A stretch of 33,167 nucleotides of DNA from Deltaproteobacteria bacterium (GTDB lineage: Bacteria; Myxococcota_A; Polyangia; Polyangiales; JADJMO01): contig JACPFM010000208.1 in NCBI GenBank assembly GCA_016182965.1, positions 1 to 33,167 on the forward strand, written 5' to 3'. How positions within the stretch are numbered: the first letter of the stretch is position 1; each line of letters begins with the position of its first letter. Below are positions 1 to 8,256 of this stretch, one piece after another. Made by a program: the position numbers and the translations under genes. Below the pieces are notes generated by a model. The model did not search any database. It worked only from the letters and a program-made list of their open reading frames with translations, and was not told the origin of the DNA.

Positions 1-20
1 CCCGCACCCCGGCGCGCAGG

Positions 21-83
21 GCTGATCAAGGCTGCGAGCGCAGCGAGCACCGCGGCGAAGCCGCGGCTGCGGCCTTGAACAGC
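21..83. terminator. Nested inverted repeat, possible terminator
   Basis: An outer 12-base inverted repeat (21-32 against 72-83, one mismatch) encloses a perfect 7-base hairpin (50-56 and 60-66, loop GAA). No T-run follows on either strand, so a classical intrinsic terminator is not shown. It lies beyond the 3' end of the minus-strand activase gene and beside the hexamer array. A dispersed palindromic repeat is the other possibility. Confidence 0.4.
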
Positions 84-138
84 CCGAGCACCGGGGTACA
101 CTCGCGCAGCTTCGAGCGGAGGACCTCTCACCCGAAGC

Positions 139-252
139 GCGAACGCGAACGCGGACGCGAACGCGAACGCGGACGCGAACGCGAACGCGGACGCGAACGC
201 GAACGCGAACGCGAACGCGAACGCGGACGCGGACGCGGAAGCGGAGGCGGAG
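139..252. repeat. Hexamer tandem array (GCGAAC/GCGGAC)
   Basis: About nineteen hexamer units run without a break. The first part has an 18-base higher-order pattern (GCGAAC, GCGAAC, GCGGAC) repeated three times, then five GCGAAC units, two GCGGAC units, and a decaying end of GCGGAA and GCGGAG. A related but more degenerate array lies at 10207-10350 in the opposite orientation. Both lie downstream of minus-strand genes. Open frames across it encode only low-complexity Arg/Glu or Ala/Asn/Asp strings and are not taken as genes. The stretch 253-451 between the array and the next gene shows nothing recognisable. Confidence 0.9.
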
Positions 253-451
253 GGGCGGTGACGGGGGCGACGGGCCGGCGTGCACGCGCGCGCGGCCCGG
301 AGCGCGCTCTTGCGCCGATCGAGCGCGCCGCCCGGCGGGCGCGGGCGGCGGACCGGCGCGCGTGGCTCGCCAGGGACCGCGCGATGACAGCTCCGTCGCT
401 GGCCTCAGATCAGACTCGAGAGCACGGTCGAACTTGCGCCGACCGGCCATC

Positions 452-3400
452 CTACGGCGAGACCGGCCTCGGGCCGGTCCGCGCTGCCCTTCGCCCGAGC
501 CGGAACGTGAAGCTGCTCAGGCGGCGCTCGTCGAGCGGCGAGGCGTCGTCGTAGTGGAAGTAGAAGGGGATGTCGTCGTGGTGTCGCAGCAAGCTCTCTT
601 CGACGAGGGCGTTGCTGCACCCCCAGCAGCTCGTCATCACGACGCCATCGAACGGGTGGCGCTCCCAGTGATGGAGGACGCTCCCCACCTCGAGCGGGGC
701 CGATCCGTTGGTGGCCCGATCGATGATCGGCTCGGCGCGGGCGAGCATCGCCGGCAGATCGGGCTTGGGCAGCCACGGCTCGGTGCGGCGAACGAGGTCG
801 TAGAGGCGGCGCCGCGAGTGGGTCATGGCCACCTTCATCAGGCGGTTGGTCATCGGGTCGGAGCCTCGCCCGAAGAGCAGGTGCGGGTGATCGAAGGCGA
901 GGAACTCGAGGAAGTCGCAGAGCGGCTCCATCACCGATCGCACGCCGCGCGTGGCCAGGTGCGCGTAGAGGCCGCCGTTCGCGAAGTCGTTGCCCTTGGT
1001 CAGGGCGTCGCCCGCGACGAAGACCGTGCGGAAATCGCCGCGCGCCGCGCTGTCCTTGCGGAAGGCGGCCGAGGCCTCCTCGAGCAGCCGGCTGATCGAG
1101 CGCCAGTACGCGGCGAGGTGAAGGGCCGGGTGTCGCTCGACCCGCCGCTCGCTCAGGCGAATGACCTCCTCGCAGAGCTGGTGATAGAGCGGCGCCCTCT
1201 GATCGGGACTGGGACCGGGTCGGGCCTGCTCGCCCTGGTGATAGATGAACAGCTGCCGGAGGACGTCGAGCGCGACGAGCCCGACCCAGCTCTGCGAGGA
1301 CATCCCCGCGCCGCCGACGATGCGGATGGGGTAGACCGACACCCGGTCGCCGAGCCCCATGTGCCGGATCGACATCGTGTCCTTGACCGCGAACATGCCG
1401 CCCCGGCACATCTGACCGGAGATCTGCATGAGGCGCGTCTCGCGGTCCGGCGGGTGCTCCTCGAGGTGCTCGCGGAAGGCCCCCCAGAGCATCTGGTACG
1501 AGAGGCACTCCTTGCCCGAGCAGTCGGCCTTGCCCGCGGCGAAGTTGTGCTCGGTCAGCGGCGGCGCGGCGACCGCGTCGTAGCCCTGGCTGCGATACAC
1601 CGCCGCGAGCAGCGCCCCGAGGTAGTCGGTGCCGCTCAGGAAGACGTAGCGCACGCTCCGATCGAGGTACTTGCCCCGACGGCCGACCTCGAGGTGGCTC
1701 GCGTCGGCGCTCGGGCGCTCGGCGGCCGCCTTCTCGGCGCGGAGCTGCCGCACCGACTGCAGGAACGCCTGGATGCGCGTGACGAAGCCGGCGGCGCCGC
1801 CGTGACCGTCGCTCTCGAGGATCGAGTGCGGGTACCCGATGAGCAGCTCGTGGAACACGTGCTCCACGAACGAGGCCGGGCCGCAGCCGAACGACGACAG
1901 CATGAGCGGGAACACGTCGCCGGAGCGCCGCGCGCTCGCGGCGGCGCGCACCGCGCGGTTGGAGTCGGCCCAGTAGACCTTCTCCATCGCGGGCGTGGAC
2001 GGGTCGATGGGGAGGCAGTCCATCGGGATCGCCATGGCGCCGTTCTGACGAAGGAGCGTCGGGATGCGCGCGTGGACGGACGGATCGTGGATGACGTGCA
2101 GCGCGCCGCAGAGGACCACGATGGGTACGTCGCGCCGCCGGGCATACGAGAGCGCCTCTTCGCCGAGCTCGCGCAGGCGAAGCTCGTAGTCGCGCTGCGC
2201 CGCGGCGGCCTCCGCGGCGGCTCCGGCGACGCGCGCCGGCGGCAACGACTCGCCGGTCGCCTGGGACAGGGCCACCGCGACCCGAAACGCCCGGAGCAGG
2301 TTCGGCTGATCGTCCTTGAACGACTCCTTGAACGACAGGACGGGTCGCACGACGGTGACGTCGCGCCCGCGGCTCCGCAGCGACTGCTCCACGATCTCGG
2401 GCATCGCCTGCTCGTTGACGCAGGACTGACCGCCCGGCCCTTCGCGATCGGCGAGCTCGACGATCTTCGGGAACAGCAGCAGACCGACGCGCGGGTCGTC
2501 GCAGAGCGCGTGCGTGATCTTCGTCGGACCGCAGGAGTCGAAGCTGTTGCAGAGCTGCTCGCCGGCCGCCAACGTGCCTTCGGTGGAGCGAAGGACGCGG
2601 ACCGAGTAGCCGAGCCCGCGCGCGAGCGTCGCGAGCCAGGGGACGTAGCCGCTCACCGGCCCGGCGTGCGGGATCGCCACCGTCGGTCGTCCGGGCTGCT
2701 CGACCTCGAACGATCGCACGAGCTCGTCGCGCCGCACGAACGGGTCGGGCGCGTCCTTGTCGAGCTTCGGGAGGTTCTTGCTGCTGTTCTCGTATTTCGG
2801 GCACGCGCCGCCGGAGAGCGCGATCCGCTGCTCGTCGCCGACCCGAATCACGGTCTTCTGGATCGGACAGAGCGTCGAGCAGTCGCGGTCCTTGCACGGG
2901 AACACCGAACGCTCGGCGACGTCGGCGCGCAGCGTCCTCCGCAGGTCGATCGGCGCGCTCTCGGCGAGGCGCGCCTCGCCGAGCTCCTCGATCGCGCACA
3001 GCCCGATCCCGTACGCGCCCATCGCGCCCGGGTTCGGCGGCACGACGATCTCGCGCCCGGTGATCGCGGCGAGCGTCCAGGCCAGCGACGGGTTGGTCGC
3101 CGGCTTGCCCTGGAAGAAGACGGTCTTGCCGAGCGTGCGCTGGCCCATCACCCGATTCAGGTAGTTGTGGAGGATCGAGTACTGGAAGCCGGCGAAGACG
3201 TCGGCGCGCCCGAAGCCGTCCTTGAGCGCGTCGGAGGCGGCCTCGGCGACGTACACGGTGCACATCTGCCCGAGATCGACCGGACGCTCGGCGGAGCTCG
3301 CGAGCCGCACCAGCTCGTCGAGGTCGTGGACGTCGTAGAAGGCCGCTTGCTCCTCTAGGAACGAGCCCGTGCCGGCGCTGCACGCCTTGTTCATGTCGCT

Positions 3401-4729
3401 CTCGACGATCCGGCCGCCGCTGATCCGGATGTACTTGGCGTCCTGCCCGCCGATCTCGATGACGGAGAGATCGGCGCCGCGCTCGGGGTCGAGGCTCACG
3501 GCCGCCGTCGCGTGCGCGACGATCTCGTTGAGGACGACGGGCTGCTGCGAGCCGGGGAACACGGCGCCGAGCAGGGTCGCGACGGCCTCGCGGCCCGAGC
3601 CGGTCACGCCGATCGCGCGCACGTCCGGCGCGGACTGGGCGAGCACCGCGTCGATCAAGCGTCGGGCCGCGTCGACCGGGTTGCCGCGCGTCCGATCGTA
3701 GAGCTCGAGGACGGGCAGCTTCGTCCTCAGCGAGGTGAGCACCGCCTTGGCGCCCGTCGAGCCGAGATCGAGGCCGAGCACCACGGGCTCGCGCTCCCAG
3801 CCGGCCGCCGCCTCCTGCGCGGCGAGGTGCCGCACGAGCGAGGCGTGCTCGCGCGCCCTCGGCAGGACGGCGAAGCGTCGCGACTTCACCTGGATCAGCT
3901 GCGCCGGATCGGCAGGGAGCGACGCTCGCCTCACGTGCGCGGCGCGCGCGCCGGCGAGGAGGGCCGCGCCCGTGGCCTCGAAGGCGAGCGGGAACTCGAC
4001 GCCGCGAACCGGTTGCGACGCGAGCCTCTCGAAGGCCAGCCTGAACGCCTCGACGCGCGAGCAGCCGCCCACGAGCACCACGGGGCCGTCCACCCGATTG
4101 CGCGACAAGAGCGCGTGGGTGTTGCGCGCGAGCGAGGCGAAGTAGCCGCGGAACAGATCGCCGGTCGGCCGACCCTCGTTCGCGTAGTGGGTCATCTCGC
4201 TCTTGGCGAAGACCGAGCACCGCGCCGTGATCGGGATCGCGGTGGGCGCCGCGAGCGCGAGGCGGTCCGCCTCCTCGATCGTGATCCCGAACCGCGCGGC
4301 GAGGCGCTGGATGTTCTCGCCCGTCCCGGAGGAGCACTTGTCGCTGTCGAGGAAGCGGTAGCTCGGACCGCCCGGACCCGGCGTGCGCGTCAGCACGCTG
4401 AAGCCGCGCGCGCCGACGCTGACGAGGTTCAGCGCGCCGCGCGAGGGCAGCGACGGATCGGCCTCGAGGGCGGCCTCCTGACACGCGTCCTCGGGCGCGC
4501 GGTGCACCGGATCGATCAGCTGGTCGGCGTAGACGCCCGTCGCGCCGAGCGCCGCGCAGCCCGCGACGTCGCGCGCGCGGTACCACTCGACGAATCGCTC
4601 GAGCGGTCTGCCCTCGTGGACGAAGTGATCACGTGTCTCGATGACGAGCCGGCCGGCCTCGTCCCATCGACCCGTCACGAAGCCCGCCGACGCCTTGCCG
4701 AGATCACAGGCCGCGATGCGAATCGTCAT
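452..4729 (-). CDS. Fused double activase / 2-hydroxyacyl-CoA dehydratase-like ATPase, 1425 aa
   Basis: A single large protein of the BadF/BadG/BcrA/BcrD activase superfamily. Two ASKHA-type ATPase domains lie in tandem. The first (about 1-290) has CSSGTGENI near residue 132. The second (about 317-570) has the phosphate-binding LGLDLGSTGAKAV, IGGQDAKYIRI near 426 and NKACSAGTGSF near 450, whose Cys is the usual [4Fe-4S] ligand bridging an activase dimer. A Cys-rich DUF2229-like segment follows (CKDRDCSTLCPIQ near 611, CNSFDSCGPTK near 726), then an HgdB-like C-terminal half (GCGPASF near 950, CSGKECLSYQ near 1070, GQMCRGG near 1100). In this superfamily ATP hydrolysis drives low-potential electron transfer to a dehydratase or reductase. 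The start at 4729 was chosen because MTIRIAACDLG begins the first domain and GGAG lies about 11 bases upstream. No separate dehydratase subunits are nearby. The substrate is unknown. Confidence 0.9.
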   Translation of the reverse strand: MTIRIAACDLGKASAGFVTGRWDEAGRLVIETRDHFVHEGRPLERFVEWYRARDVAGCAALGATGVYADQLIDPVHRAPEDACQEAALEADPSLPSRGALNLVSVGARGFSVLTRTPGPGGPSYRFLDSDKCSSGTGENIQRLAARFGITIEEADRLALAAPTAIPITARCSVFAKSEMTHYANEGRPTGDLFRGYFASLARNTHALLSRNRVDGPVVLVGGCSRVEAFRLAFERLASQPVRGVEFPLAFEATGAALLAGARAAHVRRASLPADPAQLIQVKSRRFAVLPRAREHASLVRHLAAQEAAAGWEREPVVLGLDLGSTGAKAVLTSLRTKLPVLELYDRTRGNPVDAARRLIDAVLAQSAPDVRAIGVTGSGREAVATLLGAVFPGSQQPVVLNEIVAHATAAVSLDPERGADLSVIEIGGQDAKYIRISGGRIVESDMNKACSAGTGSFLEEQAAFYDVHDLDELVRLASSAERPVDLGQMCTVYVAEAASDALKDGFGRADVFAGFQYSILHNYLNRVMGQRTLGKTVFFQGKPATNPSLAWTLAAITGREIVVPPNPGAMGAYGIGLCAIEELGEARLAESAPIDLRRTLRADVAERSVFPCKDRDCSTLCPIQKTVIRVGDEQRIALSGGACPKYENSSKNLPKLDKDAPDPFVRRDELVRSFEVEQPGRPTVAIPHAGPVSGYVPWLATLARGLGYSVRVLRSTEGTLAAGEQLCNSFDSCGPTKITHALCDDPRVGLLLFPKIVELADREGPGGQSCVNEQAMPEIVEQSLRSRGRDVTVVRPVLSFKESFKDDQPNLLRAFRVAVALSQATGESLPPARVAGAAAEAAAAQRDYELRLRELGEEALSYARRRDVPIVVLCGALHVIHDPSVHARIPTLLRQNGAMAIPMDCLPIDPSTPAMEKVYWADSNRAVRAAASARRSGDVFPLMLSSFGCGPASFVEHVFHELLIGYPHSILESDGHGGAAGFVTRIQAFLQSVRQLRAEKAAAERPSADASHLEVGRRGKYLDRSVRYVFLSGTDYLGALLAAVYRSQGYDAVAAPPLTEHNFAAGKADCSGKECLSYQMLWGAFREHLEEHPPDRETRLMQISGQMCRGGMFAVKDTMSIRHMGLGDRVSVYPIRIVGGAGMSSQSWVGLVALDVLRQLFIYHQGEQARPGPSPDQRAPLYHQLCEEVIRLSERRVERHPALHLAAYWRSISRLLEEASAAFRKDSAARGDFRTVFVAGDALTKGNDFANGGLYAHLATRGVRSVMEPLCDFLEFLAFDHPHLLFGRGSDPMTNRLMKVAMTHSRRRLYDLVRRTEPWLPKPDLPAMLARAEPIIDRATNGSAPLEVGSVLHHWERHPFDGVVMTSCWGCSNALVEESLLRHHDDIPFYFHYDDASPLDERRLSSFTFRLGRRAARTGPRPVSP

Positions 4730-4884
4730 GGAGAGGCTCCGTTCGTGCGGGCGCGCCGCGCCGCCGCTCATTCGACGGTCGCGCGCATCGCGCCGCAAGC
4801 GCAGGGCTCTCGGCGCTCGCCGTCGCCCCTCGCCCGCTGCCGCGCGTTGAAAGAGCCGTCTGCGGACGCGATGATGAGCTCGCC

Positions 4885-5910
4885 ATGCGATGGACGCTGC
4901 TCGCACTCGCGCTCGCGACCATCGGTTGCAGCGGCGCGATCGGTGGCGCGTCGGACGATCCCGACCCGGCGAGCGAGGACGCGAGCCAGACCGAGCCGGA
5001 CTCCGCTCTCTCCGTAGACAGCGAGTCGGACGGCCTGGGATTCGACGCCTCGATCGACGACACGCGCGTGGCGACCGACTCGGCACCGATCGACTCCGGC
5101 ATCGACACGTCGTCCCCGGTCGACACGGGCGCGTCGCCGATCTGTCTCGCCTCGGCGGCGGGTGCCTACTGCGGCAACGACGAGATGAAGGACGCCGATC
5201 CTTCGACGCTCTATCAGTGTCCCGGCCCGGGCAAGCCGCCGACGTCATCCACCAAGTGCGACGCCGGCTGCCAGATCGAGCCGGCGGGCACGCCCGATCA
5301 TTGCAAGGTCGTGAGCTCGGAGGCGGGATATCGGCTGCCGTGGCCGCCCGGCACGACGATGCGCCTCACGCAGGACTGCAACGACGCCTGCTGCGCCGAT
5401 CACGTCGGCGTGGATCAGTGGGCGTGGGACTTCGCGAACGGCACGGGGTTCACCGTCGTCGCCGCGCGCGGCGGCACGGTCACGCACCTGAAGATCAACA
5501 GCACGAGCGGCTGCGGGTCGAGCTCCTGCGCGGGCCAGGCGAACCTCATCGTGATCGATCACGGCGACGGGACGCAGGCGCTCTACATGCACCTCGCGGG
5601 AGGCTCGCTCCGCGCCGGCGTCACCTGCGGGGCGACCGTGGCGCGCGGGCAGCCGCTGGCGACTGCGGGGACGACGGGGTGGTCGACGGGCCTCCACCTG
5701 CACTTCCAGGTCGGCAAGGTGCACACGGGCGCGCCGACCTGCGAGTGCGGGGCGAGCGGCACCGGGTGCGCGACGACGACCGTGCCGTGGGCGAACCTGT
5801 GGGTGTCGTCGACGTATCCGACGGTCCCGATCACCTTCGAGGAGTGGCCGGCGACCGCGACCTGCGCGAACCGTCGCATCACGATGCCAGCGTCGACGAA
5901 CTCGCCGTGA
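4885..5910 (+). CDS. M23-family metallopeptidase lipoprotein
   Basis: A 341-residue exported protein. The N-terminus is a lipoprotein-type signal with ATIGC and lipidation Cys15. A low-complexity Asp/Ser/Thr-rich linker runs to about residue 90, then a short Cys-rich stretch, then an M23 (LytM/peptidase M23B) domain from about 150 to 300. The sequence HVGVDQWAWDF supplies His173 and Asp182, and HLHF supplies His271 and His273, the expected zinc ligands. The motif VVAARGGTV between them is typical of the fold. M23 enzymes cut peptidoglycan cross-bridges or similar peptides in the periplasm, although the Cys-rich spacer could mean a surface role. It diverges from the activase gene across 155 bases. 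The ribosome site is weak. Confidence 0.85.
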   Translation: MRWTLLALALATIGCSGAIGGASDDPDPASEDASQTEPDSALSVDSESDGLGFDASIDDTRVATDSAPIDSGIDTSSPVDTGASPICLASAAGAYCGNDEMKDADPSTLYQCPGPGKPPTSSTKCDAGCQIEPAGTPDHCKVVSSEAGYRLPWPPGTTMRLTQDCNDACCADHVGVDQWAWDFANGTGFTVVAARGGTVTHLKINSTSGCGSSSCAGQANLIVIDHGDGTQALYMHLAGGSLRAGVTCGATVARGQPLATAGTTGWSTGLHLHFQVGKVHTGAPTCECGASGTGCATTTVPWANLWVSSTYPTVPITFEEWPATATCANRRITMPASTNSP

Positions 5911-5950
5911 CGCCCGGTCGCGGCAGCGACGTGGCGATGGTGCCGCGCAG

Positions 5951-6070
5951 CTACTTGCTGCACGCGCCGGACGTGCACGAGAGGCCGCTGGCGCACGCGG
6001 CGCCCGGCGGGCTGCAGCACATCTGGCCCTCGCCGCCGCAGCATCCCTGACGAGCGCCGCCAATGGCATA
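5951..6070 (-). pseudogene. Remnant of a Cys-rich lipoprotein gene (C-terminal part)
   Basis: The minus strand has a 39-codon stretch between stops ending in CASGLSCTSGACSK and then TAG. It contains seven Cys, as pairs and C-x(n)-C spacings (CCGG, MCCSPPGAAC). This matches the tail style of small Cys-rich secreted proteins common in this kind of genome. It has no plausible start codon or signal peptide, and a TGA lies directly upstream, so it is read as a truncated leftover. Chance is possible but unlikely given the Cys spacing. Confidence 0.5.
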
Positions 6071-6082
6071 TCATTCTCCGCG

Positions 6083-6616
6083 ATGGCTCGAGCGCCCGAT
6101 GTAGCGATCGACGGCCTCGAGCGCCTCGAGCCGGCGCATCGACGTCTCGTCGAGACGGCCGATGCCGCGCAGGCCGCGATGATCGCCCGCGGCGACGCCG
6201 TTCCCGCCTCGAACGCGCGCGATCCCGCGACGTGCGCGCAGTGGCGTTCCGTCGGCAAGGGCACGCGCGCCCTGGGCTTCCCCGACGGCACCTCGTTCCT
6301 GCCCGGCGAGACCGAGGCCGAGAGCCGCGGCGCCCGGAGCGACGCCCTCCGCGAAGGGAAGGTCGTGCTGAAGCATGGGGTCTACCTCGCCCCCGACGCG
6401 TTGATCGTCCGCGGCGGCGACGCGCTCGACACGGTGTTCTGGATCGTCCCACGCGCCTCGATCACCGGGTTCGCGTATCGACGGACCCAGCGGGGCGCGG
6501 CTCGCACCGTGATCCTCTTCCGCGACGAGAGCGGCGACGAGATCAGTCGCGCGACCGTGCCTCGCGACGTTCGCGAGCAGCTCGAGGCCTGGCGCTCGAA
6601 AAAGCCCGCAGCCTGA
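6083..6616 (+). CDS. Hypothetical protein, 177 aa
   Basis: Not recognised. It is a soluble protein without signal peptide or membrane segment, with a Glu/Arg-rich N-terminal helix-like region (about 1-45) and a likely alpha/beta C-terminal region (about 85-165) with hydrophobic stretches such as VFWIVPRASITGFAYRR and ARTVILF. It lies nine bases ahead of the SGNH-hydrolase gene and may be co-transcribed with it. No good Shine-Dalgarno sequence is seen, but an AT-rich patch at 6062-6076 could hold a -10 element. Frame and codon-position GC support a real gene. Confidence 0.6.
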   Translation: MARAPDVAIDGLERLEPAHRRLVETADAAQAAMIARGDAVPASNARDPATCAQWRSVGKGTRALGFPDGTSFLPGETEAESRGARSDALREGKVVLKHGVYLAPDALIVRGGDALDTVFWIVPRASITGFAYRRTQRGAARTVILFRDESGDEISRATVPRDVREQLEAWRSKKPAA

Positions 6617-6625
6617 GGCAGTAGC

Positions 6626-7483
6626 ATGCGGCTGCCGACCATCGCGCTCTTCGTGCTGTGCGGGTGCTCGACGACCGAGCGCGCGCCCGTCGCGCCGTCC
6701 ACCGCGTTCGACGCTGCGGTGTCCGACGTCGCATCTGTCGAGACGGGCGAGACGGGCGCGTCGGCGGACGCCCGCTCCGACTCCCTCGCCGAGCCCGACG
6801 CCGACGCGGGCGCCTCGGAGCGCCGCGTCCTGTTCATCGGCAACAGCTACACGTTCGTCAACGATCTGCCGGCGATGCTGGCGCAGCTGTCCGAGAGCAG
6901 CGGCGTCGCGCCACGCCTGCGCACCGAATCGGTCACCGTCGGCGGCGCCACGCTCGAAGACCACTGGAAGGGCGGCGCCGCGCCCGCCCGCATCGACGAG
7001 AAGACCTGGTACGCCGTGGTGCTCCAGGGGCAGCGCGTGGAGCCGATCTACCCCGGAGCGAGCTTCGTCACGTATGCGCAGAAGCTCGCCGAGCGCGCGA
7101 CGGCGGCCGCTGCCCGACCGGTGTTCTACGGGACGTGGGCGCGTGCAGCCGGCGACGCGGTCTTCGCCGAATCGTGGTCGGGCGGAACACCCGACGCGAT
7201 GCAAGACAGGCTGACGGCGGCGTACGTCGGCGCCGCGACCACGACGAAGGCGGCGCTCGCCAAGGTCGGAGAGGCGTTCCGCTCGTCGCTGAAGGAGCGC
7301 CCCGCCCTCGCGCTGCATCAGGCCGATCGCAGCCACCCGACCGTCGCCGGGACCTACCTCGCGGCCTGCGTGTTCTACGGCGTGCTCGCCGAGCGCGCCT
7401 TGCCGAGCACCGCGACCGTCCCCTCGGGCATCACGGCCGACGACGCCTCGCACCTCCGCGACGTAGCGGCGCGCGTGCCCTGA
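6626..7483 (+). CDS. SGNH/GDSL-hydrolase-like lipoprotein
   Basis: A 285-residue protein with a short hydrophobic leader ending in CGC (Cys12 or Cys14 as lipid attachment), then an acidic low-complexity linker to about residue 65. The SGNH block I is RRVLFIGNSYTF with catalytic Ser74. Block V is DRSHPT near residues 233-237 with the Asp/His of the triad. The VVLQGQ segment between them matches DUF4886-type SGNH proteins, which lack a classical GxND block. Members are esterases or carbohydrate deacetylases; the substrate cannot be read here. It is probably anchored on the periplasmic or outer face of a membrane. Confidence 0.8.
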   Translation: MRLPTIALFVLCGCSTTERAPVAPSTAFDAAVSDVASVETGETGASADARSDSLAEPDADAGASERRVLFIGNSYTFVNDLPAMLAQLSESSGVAPRLRTESVTVGGATLEDHWKGGAAPARIDEKTWYAVVLQGQRVEPIYPGASFVTYAQKLAERATAAAARPVFYGTWARAAGDAVFAESWSGGTPDAMQDRLTAAYVGAATTTKAALAKVGEAFRSSLKERPALALHQADRSHPTVAGTYLAACVFYGVLAERALPSTATVPSGITADDASHLRDVAARVP

Positions 7484-7499
7484 GGCCCGCGCGCCCTGT

Positions 7500-8075
7500 T
7501 CACGGCGCGCAGCTGGGCACGGCGTAGCTCGTGCCCGAGCACTGGAGGAGGGCCGTCGAGCAATTGGCGACCGGCGTCTCGCCGTCCTCGGGCTTGCAGG
7601 CGACGAGGTTCGAGCAGCGGCAGCTGCCGATCTTGCCGTCGGTGTATCTCTTCGCGCAGCAGTACGTGAACCCCGGCGTGCACGACTTCTTCCCCGACGC
7701 CCCGCTCCCGGCGAACGTGGAGCAGTAGCAGGTCGACGGGAGGTCTTCGCAGCCAGCCTGCTGGCACCCGCAGGTCGACTTCTCGGGGTACCCGACGCTG
7801 GCGCAGCAGAGTCCCGCCGGCGCGAAGTCCGAGGCCGCACACTTCGCCCCTGGGGCGGCGCCGGGTCTGTTGATGCACATGCAGCTGTCGCGGTCGTTCT
7901 CGCAGTACAAGGTGCGTCCGGCTGAGCCGTCGGTCCCCGACGCGTCCTTCACCGTTGTAGATGAATCGTCGACGCCCGCTTCGCCGTCGGGCGAGGCGTC
8001 GAGCCCCCATCCGCCGCCGGCGGACGAGCACGAGAGTCCGATCGAAGCAAGGCTCACGACGGCGATGCGCAGCAT
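7500..8075 (-). CDS. Cys-rich putative lipoprotein, 191 aa
   Basis: The start at 8075 (MLRIAVVSLASIGL) gives a short signal peptide ending at Cys16; a longer start at 8132 would bury it. After an Asp/Ser/Thr linker, residues about 50-191 contain many Cys in short repeated blocks (for example CENDRDSCMCIN, CGCQQAGCEDL, CYCSTF, CRCSNL), probably a disulfide-stabilised secreted domain. No enzyme motif is seen. It converges on the SGNH gene with 16 bases between stops. Such proteins are frequent, and of unknown function, in predatory and social Deltaproteobacteria. Confidence 0.7.
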   Translation of the reverse strand: MLRIAVVSLASIGLSCSSAGGGWGLDASPDGEAGVDDSSTTVKDASGTDGSAGRTLYCENDRDSCMCINRPGAAPGAKCAASDFAPAGLCCASVGYPEKSTCGCQQAGCEDLPSTCYCSTFAGSGASGKKSCTPGFTYCCAKRYTDGKIGSCRCSNLVACKPEDGETPVANCSTALLQCSGTSYAVPSCAP

Positions 8076-8256
8076 GCCGCACCCAAGCACGATCGCACGC
8101 CGGCATGCTTGCTCGAAGTCATGGACGATCACGCGTGCGACCGCATTCGTCGCAGTCTATGGCAATCCGGGCCGCGCGCGCCACGGCGCCCGGTGTCTCG
8201 GTGGCGGTCCGCCGGCAAGTCCGATCGAGGCGCCGTCGAAGGTGGTATCGAAGGCG

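Noticed and set aside
139..252. Possible CRISPR array
   Set aside because: The unit is six bases with no unique spacers, and no cas gene is nearby.
75..554. Plus-strand frame with Arg-Glu-Arg-Gly repeats over the first hexamer array
   Set aside because: The translation simply reflects the DNA hexamer; no start signal or non-repeat domain supports it.
362..3358. 998-codon open frame on the plus strand across the activase gene
   Set aside because: It is the mirror of the real minus-strand gene in high-GC DNA; its translation is Arg/Ala/Glu-rich with no domain, while the minus strand shows full activase motifs.
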